Assembly (NCBI GenBank): GCA_964522665.1 | Contig: CAZFVY010000009.1 | Location: 1-64,000 of the forward strand | DNA from: CAZFVY01 sp964522665 | GTDB lineage: Bacteria > Verrucomicrobiota > Verrucomicrobiia > Limisphaerales > CAZFVY01 | Reading direction: 5' to 3' | DNA length: 64,000 bases | Part shown: positions 7,797-15,413 of the stretch, piece after piece | How the letters are laid out: each line of letters begins with the position of its first letter | How positions within the stretch are numbered: position 1 is the first letter of the stretch | The notes under the pieces: generated by a model | The model's input: only the letters and a program-made list of their open reading frames with translations | What the model was told of the DNA's origin: nothing | Database searches by the model: none | Program-made: the position numbers and the translations under genes

Positions 7797-9719
7797 ATGA
7801 CCATGAAGAAAATGTTCAAACTGACGGTGGCGATGCTGCTGACGGCTTGCGGCGCGCCATCGATGCGGGCGGCAACGCTTAACGACGGCTCGATCATCAA
7901 CCTGATCCAGATTTCCAATACCAACGGGACCCTCGGCGCCGTTGATTCCCTGGGCTTCGGCATGATCGGAACCAACGCTGTTCTGGTCGCGTCGCAGTCC
8001 CCGGATTTCACCTTTTTTGCCCTCCATTCCGCGTGGTACGCCCACAATCAATTCCCCACTACGGGAGTCTATACGGTCACGGCGGACTTCATGCCGGCCG
8101 AATTGGACAGCGAAACGCGCGGCGGGGTGATTGCCTGGCTCAACCCGACGGTCGCCAAAGGCATCGCCTTTCAAGTCACTCCCACGGACCCGTCGAGCGG
8201 ATTTCAGGTCGCCGTCATCGATTTCCTGGCCAGCGACGCCGGCGGGAATGAGAGCGTCAATTTTCTTTTCAACACCAATGGAACGCCGGCCACCGGCGAT
8301 TACACCTCCGCGTGGTCAGACTTGGGGACGGGCTACGCCGTCACCAACCTCGTCACCTTGCAGCTCCAGTTTACCGCGCCCTCCGCCGGTGAGATCGCCG
8401 CCGTGACCAATGGAACCGTTACCGCGCACGTCACGGCCAAAGCGATGCAAAGCCCGGGCGGCACCAACGCCCCGGTTCAGCTCGGCCACACCATCGATTT
8501 GCTGACCACCCTGCCCTTGCCCCCGGCGAACCAGCATAAGGTCGGTTACACCGCCGTCTGGGCCTCGATTTCAGATCAAGGTTCAACCATCGGCGACTTC
8601 GATAACCTGACCTTGACCGGCTCCATCGGGGTCTCCTCGAACAAGCCGCCGACGGTTCAATTGACGGGCCCGACCGACCAAACCGTGCTGCCAAATCCGT
8701 CCGACGTGACGTTCACCGCCAACGCCGCGGACTCGGACGGCAACATAGTCCGCGTCGATTTCTTTGCGAACGGGCCGACCGGAAACGTGAAAGTCGCCAG
8801 CGCCACGAATGGGCCTAGTCCTTATTCCGCCACGGCGCTGGGGATGGGTCGCGGCGTTTACAAGATCACCGCGCAAGCGTTGGACGACGCCGGCGCGGTC
8901 ACGGTCTCCAGCCCCGCGACGATCATCATCGACAACCCGCCCGGAATCACCCTGACCGCCCCGTCTTCCGGCGCGACCTACTTCGGCAGTGATGACATCC
9001 CGTTCTCGGCTGATGTGACCGTCACCGAAGGGGCGGCCAAGAAGGTCGATTTCTACCACGGAACCAAGCTCATTGGGACGGTAACGAACGCGCCTTATAG
9101 CCTGGTCTGGTCAAACGTGGTGGCCGGAAATTACGTCAGCGCAAACAACAATGCCATTACCGCAATCGTGACGGACGACCTCGGAGGCACGACGACGTCT
9201 GATTCGGCCGATCTATTCGTGAATCCGAACAACCCGCCAACGGTGAGCCTCACCAGCCCCGTGAACGGCGCCACGTTTAGCTACCCGGCCGGTTCCACCG
9301 CCACGATCCCGCTCGCCGCCACGGCGGCGGACGACGGGACCGTGGTAAGCGTCGATTTCTACGAAGAATCATTCCTGATCGGAACCGCGACCTCAGCCCC
9401 GTTCACCTTTAACTGGCCCGCGCTGGCAGGCAGTTACACCTTTACCGCGCGCGCCACCGACGACGACGGCGCCTACACGACCTCGCAACCGATTCACGTC
9501 ACCGTGACGGTTGGTGGTACGACCGGCTCGCCGAAGCTTGCCGTCACCAATAGCAGTCAGGGCGTGGTCATCTCCTGGTCCGCCGACTTCAGCGCTTACA
9601 CCCTCCAATCAAACACGAATCTCGCCTCGACGAATTGGACCGACATCGCGACGACCAACCAGAAGACCACCAACGCCACCACCAAGGCGGCGCAGTTCTT
9701 CCGGTTAATCAAACATTAA
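7797..9719 (+). CDS. Secreted multi-Ig-domain protein with lineage-typical C-terminal tail
   Basis: This 640-residue exported protein has an N-terminus (MTMKKMFKLTVAMLLTAC) that is a signal peptide. LTAC at residues 15-18 fits a lipobox, though a signal peptidase I site after SMRA is also possible. Residues 26-280 form a beta-rich region of unknown family. Three Ig-like modules follow (about 282-378, 379-477, 478-573); two of them open with a PPTV block, the middle one with PPGITL, and each has a V-DF-(F/Y) strand. The last 68 residues (YTLQSNTNLASTNWTDI...FFRL) are a tail common on secreted Verrucomicrobia proteins. It probably binds a surface or a polymer. A second in-frame ATG (7803) could also be the start. 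Confidence 0.8.
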   Translation: MTMKKMFKLTVAMLLTACGAPSMRAATLNDGSIINLIQISNTNGTLGAVDSLGFGMIGTNAVLVASQSPDFTFFALHSAWYAHNQFPTTGVYTVTADFMPAELDSETRGGVIAWLNPTVAKGIAFQVTPTDPSSGFQVAVIDFLASDAGGNESVNFLFNTNGTPATGDYTSAWSDLGTGYAVTNLVTLQLQFTAPSAGEIAAVTNGTVTAHVTAKAMQSPGGTNAPVQLGHTIDLLTTLPLPPANQHKVGYTAVWASISDQGSTIGDFDNLTLTGSIGVSSNKPPTVQLTGPTDQTVLPNPSDVTFTANAADSDGNIVRVDFFANGPTGNVKVASATNGPSPYSATALGMGRGVYKITAQALDDAGAVTVSSPATIIIDNPPGITLTAPSSGATYFGSDDIPFSADVTVTEGAAKKVDFYHGTKLIGTVTNAPYSLVWSNVVAGNYVSANNNAITAIVTDDLGGTTTSDSADLFVNPNNPPTVSLTSPVNGATFSYPAGSTATIPLAATAADDGTVVSVDFYEESFLIGTATSAPFTFNWPALAGSYTFTARATDDDGAYTTSQPIHVTVTVGGTTGSPKLAVTNSSQGVVISWSADFSAYTLQSNTNLASTNWTDIATTNQKTTNATTKAAQFFRLIKH

Positions 9720-9731
9720 ACGGGAGTTCTG

Positions 9732-9753
9732 GCGGGTGAAGGAATTCACCCGC
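9732..9753 (+). other. Hairpin with GGAA loop between two secreted-protein genes
   Basis: GCGGGTGAA, loop GGAA, TTCACCCGC: a perfect 9-bp stem with a GNRA-type tetraloop, 12 bases after the stop of the Ig protein and 14 bases before the next ATG. No T-run follows, so it is not a standard terminator. It may stabilise the 3' end of the message or modulate read-through into the next gene. Confidence 0.5.
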
Positions 9754-9767
9754 GGCTCATTGCCCTC

Positions 9768-11765
9768 ATGACTAACCTCGGGAGAGCGGTTCGGTGTCTG
9801 GTCGTCGGGGCGCTTTTCGCGGGCGTTCGGCTCGCGGAGCTCCCACTCAAGGCGGCGGCGCCCCTGACGGACGCGAGTCCACTGCGTGAGAAAGCGGCTT
9901 ACCTGCAGCAAGATCTGCTCGACAAGCATTGGCTGAATGGACTTTACGTCAGCATCGTCCCGGCGGGTCCGAGCGGAGTCAAGTTTCCCCATACGGTCGA
10001 TCAGCCGGGCAACGTCATTCACTCGGGCGTTTGGACCGGAAGATACCTGGCGGGGGTCGGCTATCAGTACGCCGCGTCCCATGATCGGCAAGCGCGCGCG
10101 ATCGGCGGCCAAATCCTGCAAGCCCTGCGCATTCAGCAGGAGGTGACGGGCAAGCCGGGCCTGCTGGCGCGCGGCTACGTCCAGGGTCATGGCCCCGTGG
10201 AGGATTGGGAACGCGACGGGCGCGAATCCCCGAAGTGGCATCAGGGACAGGGAGCGTACGCCAACTACCGTTGGCACGGAGACGTCAGTGTGGACAACTT
10301 CAACGCCGTGCTCTACGGCTACGCGATCTATTATGATTTGGCGGCAACCGATGAACAGCGAAAATTCATCGCCCACGACGTTGACCGGTTGATGACCCAT
10401 CTGGTGGACAATCATTGCCGCATCGTCGATGTGGATGACAAAGTCACGCAGTGGGGCCACGTGGGCATCGATCCCGATCCCGCGTACGACGATTACTATC
10501 GCAAGATCTACGCCCGCTATATCGACCAAGCCGATGCCCAAGGGCCGACCTGGCGCCCTCCCCTGCGCGCCTCGCTGATGCTGCTGCCTGATTTATTGAT
10601 CGCCCATCACGTCACGGGGCAAAAACGTTATCTCGACCTTTATCAACGCGTCGTTGCCCGCTTCAAGGATAACCCGGACACCCGGCGCGGCCGCGGCCCG
10701 TTCAGCCTCGAACGCCTCGCCCGCGTCAATCACAGCAGCGAAGGACAAAGCTACGAGGCCCTCTACAACTTGATTCGGTATGAGCACGATCCCGCGTTGC
10801 TTAAGATTTACCAGTCGTGGGTTTCCGACCTCTGGGAGATGAATTGGATGGAAGGGAATTCGCTCTTCACGTGGATGGATGTAGCCTTGCAGCCTGAATA
10901 CCGCGCGCCCGTCCGGCCGGGGAAACGCGCGAGCGCGCCCGGGCTGATTCCTCACGGCCAGGAGGCGGAACGCGAGGCCTTGGAAACGCTGCGGCTTTAT
11001 CCCTTGGACCGCGTCATGCATCCGGTGATGAATTCGACCCGGAGCGACCTCGAGAAAAACCCTTTCTCGCGCGCTGAAACCCAAAGCGCGCGTCCATTGC
11101 CAATCAATCAACGCCCGCTCGATAACGAATACGCCTGGAAAGGCAATCCCTACCAATTGGACGGCTGGCTCAAACCGTCCGTAACCATGTTCCAAAACTC
11201 GTGCGATGATCCGCAGGTCGCCTGGTTTTGCGATACGTCCGGGAAGGTTTTCATGACTTTGAACGCGGGCGCCACTTGGCGCGATGTCTCGGTCGGACTG
11301 CGCGGACTTTCGCTGCAAAACCTCGCGGCGTCCACGAATCGGACCTTCATCCTCCATGCCCGGACCGACCAGGGTGTCTTCGTGAGCCGCGACGGCGGCA
11401 TGAGCTGGCGCCCGCCCGCGGCCGACGACGTGACGACGTTCCCAGCCCAGTCCTACGGCGACTGGCGGCGAGTCGCCGAAGGACTATGGATGCGAATCGA
11501 CGAGACCGGGAAGTTGCTCCTGAGTCGCGATGCCGGCCAAACGAGCTCAGCGTGCATGGATGGTTGGCGCATTCCCAAAGCGTCCTCCTTTTTCGCGACT
11601 GGTTGGGGTATCTTGGCGAGCGGAGTCGGTGGCGCCTACCGCACGACGGACGGAACGCATTGGACTGAGGCGCCACTTTGGCGCGAGCAAGAAACCGGGG
11701 GCGCCGACTTTTTGCACGCCTACTGGATGGGTCGGTATTACGGGTTCATCGGACCGCGTGATTAG
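9768..11765 (+). CDS. Exported alpha-helical-barrel protein with C-terminal Asp-box (BNR) repeats
   Basis: This 665-residue protein has a signal peptide (about 1-31, ending near LKAAA). Residues 35-370 are helix-rich with many aromatic and acidic residues (HSGVWTGRYLAGVGYQYAA, HGDVSVDNFNAVLYGYAIYYDL, NHSSEGQSYEALYNLIRYE), the look of an (alpha/alpha)6 barrel glycoside hydrolase or lyase. I cannot assign a CAZy family. The last 200 residues hold Asp-box turns of beta-propellers (LNAGATWRDV, SRDGGMSWR, SRDAGQTSS), as in sialidase-like or PSII-stability-factor-like repeats. The role suggested is polysaccharide binding or cleavage in the periplasm or outside. It follows the Ig protein by 48 bases and may be co-transcribed with it. 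Confidence 0.65.
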   Translation: MTNLGRAVRCLVVGALFAGVRLAELPLKAAAPLTDASPLREKAAYLQQDLLDKHWLNGLYVSIVPAGPSGVKFPHTVDQPGNVIHSGVWTGRYLAGVGYQYAASHDRQARAIGGQILQALRIQQEVTGKPGLLARGYVQGHGPVEDWERDGRESPKWHQGQGAYANYRWHGDVSVDNFNAVLYGYAIYYDLAATDEQRKFIAHDVDRLMTHLVDNHCRIVDVDDKVTQWGHVGIDPDPAYDDYYRKIYARYIDQADAQGPTWRPPLRASLMLLPDLLIAHHVTGQKRYLDLYQRVVARFKDNPDTRRGRGPFSLERLARVNHSSEGQSYEALYNLIRYEHDPALLKIYQSWVSDLWEMNWMEGNSLFTWMDVALQPEYRAPVRPGKRASAPGLIPHGQEAEREALETLRLYPLDRVMHPVMNSTRSDLEKNPFSRAETQSARPLPINQRPLDNEYAWKGNPYQLDGWLKPSVTMFQNSCDDPQVAWFCDTSGKVFMTLNAGATWRDVSVGLRGLSLQNLAASTNRTFILHARTDQGVFVSRDGGMSWRPPAADDVTTFPAQSYGDWRRVAEGLWMRIDETGKLLLSRDAGQTSSACMDGWRIPKASSFFATGWGILASGVGGAYRTTDGTHWTEAPLWREQETGGADFLHAYWMGRYYGFIGPRD

Positions 11766-11980
11766 CCGCCGGTTCGGGGTCGAACCACTCGTCTAGCGCG
11801 TCGAACGCCGGAATTGGAATATTGATGAACTGCAATTTGCCCATCGCGCGGTGTCGGCAGCCCGGCTTAATCACGACGGCCGTCAGCGGCCTCACGAAAA
11901 CCAGATCCCCGTGTTATTCTCAGTTCATCCAATTGGCTGATTTCATAGTTCGCCATAACGGGTTGAATTCGGGGAACAGA

Positions 11981-12009
11981 TTGACAAAAAAAACCTCCGG
12001 GTCAACAGT
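11981..12009 (+). promoter_or_regulatory. Possible sigma70-type promoter
   Basis: A perfect TTGACA (11981-11986) is followed after 17 bases by AACAGT (12004-12009), a poor -10. It sits 22 bases before the ATG of the cytochrome/FGE gene. The -35 is convincing; the -10 is weak, so this is only a candidate. Confidence 0.3.
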
Positions 12010-12030
12010 GTCGCCCATCGTTCTGATCTG

Positions 12031-13443
12031 ATGAAAACTCGTATTGCATACTTCGCGGCCGCGCTGTTGGGCGGTGGTTGGGCGTCGGCTTCCAGCCAAG
12101 CCGCCGAGCCGATTGACTTCGTCAAACAAATCAAACCGGTTCTCGAAATGAACTGCGTCGCCTGCCATCGGGAAGGCCACGCCAAGGCTGGCCTGCGCCT
12201 CGACAATCGGACGGGCGCCATGAAGGGCGGCGATGATGGCGCGGTCATCGTTCCCGGCGACCCGGCGAAAAGCTTGCTTTATACCAGTGTCACCGCGGCG
12301 GCGGACGACGATAAGTTGATGCCGCCCAAAAGCAAAGGCGGCCCGCTGGCGAAAGACGTGACCGATCTGCTGCGCGACTGGATTTCCCAAGGCGCAAGCT
12401 GGCCCGAAAACCTGACTTTGGTTCCTGCGAAAGCCGAAGAAGTCAAAGCCGAGGACGACCGCGAAGTCATCACCGCGATTTACAATAAGATCGTGACGAA
12501 TCTCACGATCACGGCCGAGGCGCAGATGAAGCCATTTACCAATATGGTCCCCGGCAGTCAGGTTCCTTATGCGCTCGTGCCGATTCCCTCGGGAGAGTTC
12601 GTGATGGGCAGCCCGGATTCCGAAGCGGGACGTTCCGCCGATGAAGGCCCGCAGCACAAGGTCAAGATTTCTCCCTTCTGGATGGGGAAATGCGAAGTAA
12701 CGTGGAACGAGTTCGAGTTGTTCATGTATCCGGACCAGGAGAAAAAGGTCGCCGCCATGATCAACGCCGAGGTCTATATCGACAAAACGTCCGACGCCGT
12801 TACCCGGCCAACGAAGCCGTATGTCGAAATGAGCTTCGGGATGGGTAAAGACGGGTTTCCGGCGATCAGCATGACCCAACACGCGGCGAACAAATATTGC
12901 GAATGGCTGAGCGCCAAAACGGGCCATTTCTACCGCCTGCCCACCGAGGCCGAATGGGAATACGCGTGCCGCGCGGGGACCACCACCGCCTATTCCTTCG
13001 GCGATGATCCGGCGCAGCTCGAGCAATACGCGTGGTTCGAGAAAAATAGTGACTCGAAATACCAAAAGGTCGGTCACAAGAAGCCGAACCCTTGGGGTCT
13101 TTACGACATGTATGGCAACGTCGCCGAGTGGTGCCTTGATCAATACGAAACCAACTACAACCGCTTCGCCACCGGCGTGATCGCCGATCCGTGGGTCAAG
13201 GCCACCGAGCCGTACCCGCACGCCGTTCGCGGCGGTAGCTGGGACGACGATCCGACCAAACTTCGCAGCGCCGCCCGCCGCGCCTCCGACCGCTCGTGGA
13301 AGCAACAGGACCCGCAATTGCCCAAGAGCATCTGGTACCATACGGACGCGCAATTCCTCGGTTTCCGCATCGTCCGCCCGCTGAAAGTGCCGCCCCCGGA
13401 AGAGTTGCAGAAATATTGGACAAGCGGCGTGGAAAGGGATTAG
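12031..13443 (+). CDS. Planctomycete-type cytochrome c fused to a formylglycine-generating-enzyme-like domain
   Basis: This 470-residue exported protein has a signal peptide (1-25, SSQAA). Residues 28-130 are a planctomycete cytochrome C (PSC1-type) module with one haem motif, C42-V-A-C45-H46, followed by KAGLRLDN and LMPPKSKGGPL, which are typical of that family. Residues about 180-460 are an FGE/SUMF1-like C-lectin-type fold: IPSGEFVMGSPDSE, KCEVTWNEFELF, YRLPTEAEWEYACRAGT, MYGNVAEWCLD, RGGSWDDD, FLGFRIVR. The copper-binding cysteine pair of true FGE is not evident, so it is probably not a sulfatase activator. A link between redox chemistry and polysaccharide binding is inferred. It precedes a Tat-exported oxidoreductase on the same strand. 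Confidence 0.85.
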   Translation: MKTRIAYFAAALLGGGWASASSQAAEPIDFVKQIKPVLEMNCVACHREGHAKAGLRLDNRTGAMKGGDDGAVIVPGDPAKSLLYTSVTAAADDDKLMPPKSKGGPLAKDVTDLLRDWISQGASWPENLTLVPAKAEEVKAEDDREVITAIYNKIVTNLTITAEAQMKPFTNMVPGSQVPYALVPIPSGEFVMGSPDSEAGRSADEGPQHKVKISPFWMGKCEVTWNEFELFMYPDQEKKVAAMINAEVYIDKTSDAVTRPTKPYVEMSFGMGKDGFPAISMTQHAANKYCEWLSAKTGHFYRLPTEAEWEYACRAGTTTAYSFGDDPAQLEQYAWFEKNSDSKYQKVGHKKPNPWGLYDMYGNVAEWCLDQYETNYNRFATGVIADPWVKATEPYPHAVRGGSWDDDPTKLRSAARRASDRSWKQQDPQLPKSIWYHTDAQFLGFRIVRPLKVPPPEELQKYWTSGVERD

Positions 13444-13552
13444 TCTGCCGCTGTTTCCATCCGAGAAATGGCGCCCGTGCCAGGCCCGGCCATGACCGGC
13501 GTCGGGTGGGAAGGTTGTCGAACGCAAAACCAGATTAACTCAGAAATTGACC

Positions 13553-14905
13553 ATGAAAGAGCCGAATGCCGCCCCCTCCCAACCGCAGCCCTCGCGGCGG
13601 GACTTCCTGAAAACGACTTCCACCGCCCTCGCCGGCAGCGCCGTGCTGGGCAGCCTCTCGATCGAACGCAGCGCCCACGCGGCCGGCAGCGATGTCCTCA
13701 AGGTTGCGCTCATCGGTTGCGGCGGTCGCGGCACCGGCGCCGCCAACCAGGCCCTCAACGCCGGCGGGGCCGGCCTGAAGCTCGTCGCGATGGCCGACGC
13801 CTTTCGTGATCGCATGGATGGCAGCCTGAAAGAACTTCAGGTCAAACACGCCGACCACATCGAAGTGAGCGAGGACAACAAGTTCATCGGCTTCGACGCC
13901 TATAAGCGCGCGATCGCGCTGGCCGACATGGTGATCTTGGCCACGCCTCCCGGATTTCGCCCAATTCATTTCGAAGAAGCCGTCCGCCAGGGCAAAAACA
14001 TCTTCATGGAAAAACCGGTCGCCGTCGATGGGCCGGGCGTCCGCCGCGTTATTGCGGCCGCCGCGGAGGCCAAGAAAAAGAACCTCAAGGTCGGCGTCGG
14101 GCTGCAACGCCGGCATCAGCCGGATTACCTCGAAACGGTCAAACGCCTCCAAGACGGCGCCATCGGTGAAATCGTCTCCATGCGCGCCTACTGGAACGGC
14201 GGCCCCGTCGGTCCGAAGGCCCGCCGCGCCGATCTCCAGAAGGGTCTCGGTCGTCCGCCGACTGAGATGGAATATCAGCTCCGCAATTGGTACATGTTCA
14301 ACTGGCTCTGCGGTGACCATATCGTCGAGCAACATATCCATAATCTCGACGTCATCAACTGGATCAAGAACGGTTTCCCGGTTAGCGCCCACGGGTTGGG
14401 CGGTCGCGCCTTTCAAAAAGGACCCGACAGCGGCGAGATCTTTGATCATCACGCCGTCGAGTACGAATACGCGGACGGCTCGCACCTCTTCAGCCAATGC
14501 CAGCAAATCCCCGGATGCTGGAGCGCCGTCACCGAGCACGTGCGCGGCACCAAGGGCAGTTCCGACGTCAGCGGGCATCGCATTGATGGTGATACGAAAT
14601 GGCGTTACAAGCCCGCGCCCGGCGACTCGAATGACGGCTGGCAGGTCGAACATTTCCCGCTCCAAGCCGCGATCCGCGAAGACAAGCCGTACAACGAAGC
14701 CGAACGCGGCGCCTACAGCACCTTGACGGCGATCATGGGCCGCATGGCCACCTATTCCGGCAAGATTATCAAGTGGGAAGAGGCGCTGAATTCGACTCTC
14801 GATCTCTCGCCGGCCAGCTACGCTTGGGATGCCCTCCCGAAAATCCTCCCGGGGCCGGACGGCAACTATCCGTACGCCGTCCCCGGCGACTCCGTGGCGC
14901 TCTAA
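13553..14905 (+). CDS. Tat-exported Gfo/Idh/MocA family oxidoreductase
   Basis: A 450-residue NAD(P)-dependent oxidoreductase that acts on sugars or their derivatives. The start is taken at ATG 13553; a TTG six bases upstream is in frame. The N-terminus carries a twin-arginine signal (SRRDFLK, residues 14-20) and an alanine-rich core, so it is folded with its cofactor before export. The Rossmann turn is VALIGCGGRGTG; the family motif EKPVAVDGPG and the central HNLDVINW match the Gfo/Idh/MocA catalytic region. The C-terminus has the bacterial secreted-type end (ALNSTLDLSPASYAWDALP). A paralogue with the same plan lies at 21588-22889. The substrate cannot be read from sequence. A strong hairpin follows the gene. 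Confidence 0.9.
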   Translation: MKEPNAAPSQPQPSRRDFLKTTSTALAGSAVLGSLSIERSAHAAGSDVLKVALIGCGGRGTGAANQALNAGGAGLKLVAMADAFRDRMDGSLKELQVKHADHIEVSEDNKFIGFDAYKRAIALADMVILATPPGFRPIHFEEAVRQGKNIFMEKPVAVDGPGVRRVIAAAAEAKKKNLKVGVGLQRRHQPDYLETVKRLQDGAIGEIVSMRAYWNGGPVGPKARRADLQKGLGRPPTEMEYQLRNWYMFNWLCGDHIVEQHIHNLDVINWIKNGFPVSAHGLGGRAFQKGPDSGEIFDHHAVEYEYADGSHLFSQCQQIPGCWSAVTEHVRGTKGSSDVSGHRIDGDTKWRYKPAPGDSNDGWQVEHFPLQAAIREDKPYNEAERGAYSTLTAIMGRMATYSGKIIKWEEALNSTLDLSPASYAWDALPKILPGPDGNYPYAVPGDSVAL

Positions 14906-14950
14906 GACTTCGCGCGCCAACTGGCGCCGTTTTACTCCTTCGTCGAAGCA

Positions 14951-14972
14951 AGGGCCGGCTATCGCCGGCCCT
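14951..14972 (+). terminator. Rho-independent-like terminator after the Gfo/Idh/MocA gene
   Basis: AGGGCCGGC-TATC-GCCGGCCCT: a 9-bp GC-rich stem with a 4-base loop, 46 bases after the stop, followed by TTGCTTTC. The T tract is short but the stem is strong. Opposite-strand genes begin soon after, which fits an end of transcription here. Confidence 0.65.
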
Positions 14973-14989
14973 TTGCTTTCTGACGCGGC

Positions 14990-15319
14990 TCAGCCATTCG
15001 CACGCCGGCGTTCCTGAAGTTGCCGGAACAGCATGATCCCGTACCCCAAAACCACCCCACCTGAGACGGACCACTTGACGTAGTCCCCAAAAAACGCCGG
15101 ACACCCGATCTGAACCAGCGCCAGTCCAATCATCAACATAGCTATCCGACCACCCGAGCCAGGCATGATCATCCAGGCGTTCTTAAATTGCCCGCTCCGT
15201 TCGCGCTCCTCGTGGCGCCGCCGCGCCGTGTTTTGCAAGGCGCCGAAGAAGAGCCCGACGACCGCGCCGACCACCACCGCCGCCGTCGGCCTCAAGACAT
15301 CTAACATTCTGTAGTCCAT
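14990..15319 (-). CDS. Small membrane protein of unknown function
   Basis: A 109-residue protein with three hydrophobic stretches: AAVVVGAVVGLFFGALQ (about 13-29), IAMLMIGLALVQIGCPAFF (about 59-77) and VSGGVVLGYGIMLF (about 84-97). An arginine-rich loop (RRRHEERERSG) lies after the first. It is therefore likely an inner-membrane protein with the charged loop in the cytoplasm. No family was recognised. It lies 94 bases downstream of amtB on the same strand and could be read through from the glnK-amtB operon. A stem (15357-15387, GGCCGCC/GGCGGCC) stands between them. Confidence 0.55.
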   Translation of the reverse strand: MDYRMLDVLRPTAAVVVGAVVGLFFGALQNTARRRHEERERSGQFKNAWMIMPGSGGRIAMLMIGLALVQIGCPAFFGDYVKWSVSGGVVLGYGIMLFRQLQERRRANG

Positions 15320-15413
15320 AATTGCTCAATTCTCTTTGGGTTCCGCGATCCGCGATGGCCGCCAGGGCAATTGTCGCCCCGGCGGCCACCTGAACCAAGC
15401 GAACACTATCTGT

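Noticed and set aside
11920..13527. Very long minus-strand open frame opposite the cytochrome/FGE gene
   Set aside because: It is arginine/histidine-rich, without any domain, and mirrors the codon bias of the well-supported + strand gene; a GC-rich shadow.
13535..14920. Long minus-strand open frame opposite the first Gfo/Idh/MocA gene
   Set aside because: No motif; it lies wholly antisense to a gene with clear family motifs along its whole length.
15357..15387. GGCCGCC/GGCGGCC stem after amtB as a terminator
   Set aside because: The stem is good but no T tract follows in the direction of amtB; it is kept only as a remark in the entry of the downstream small gene.
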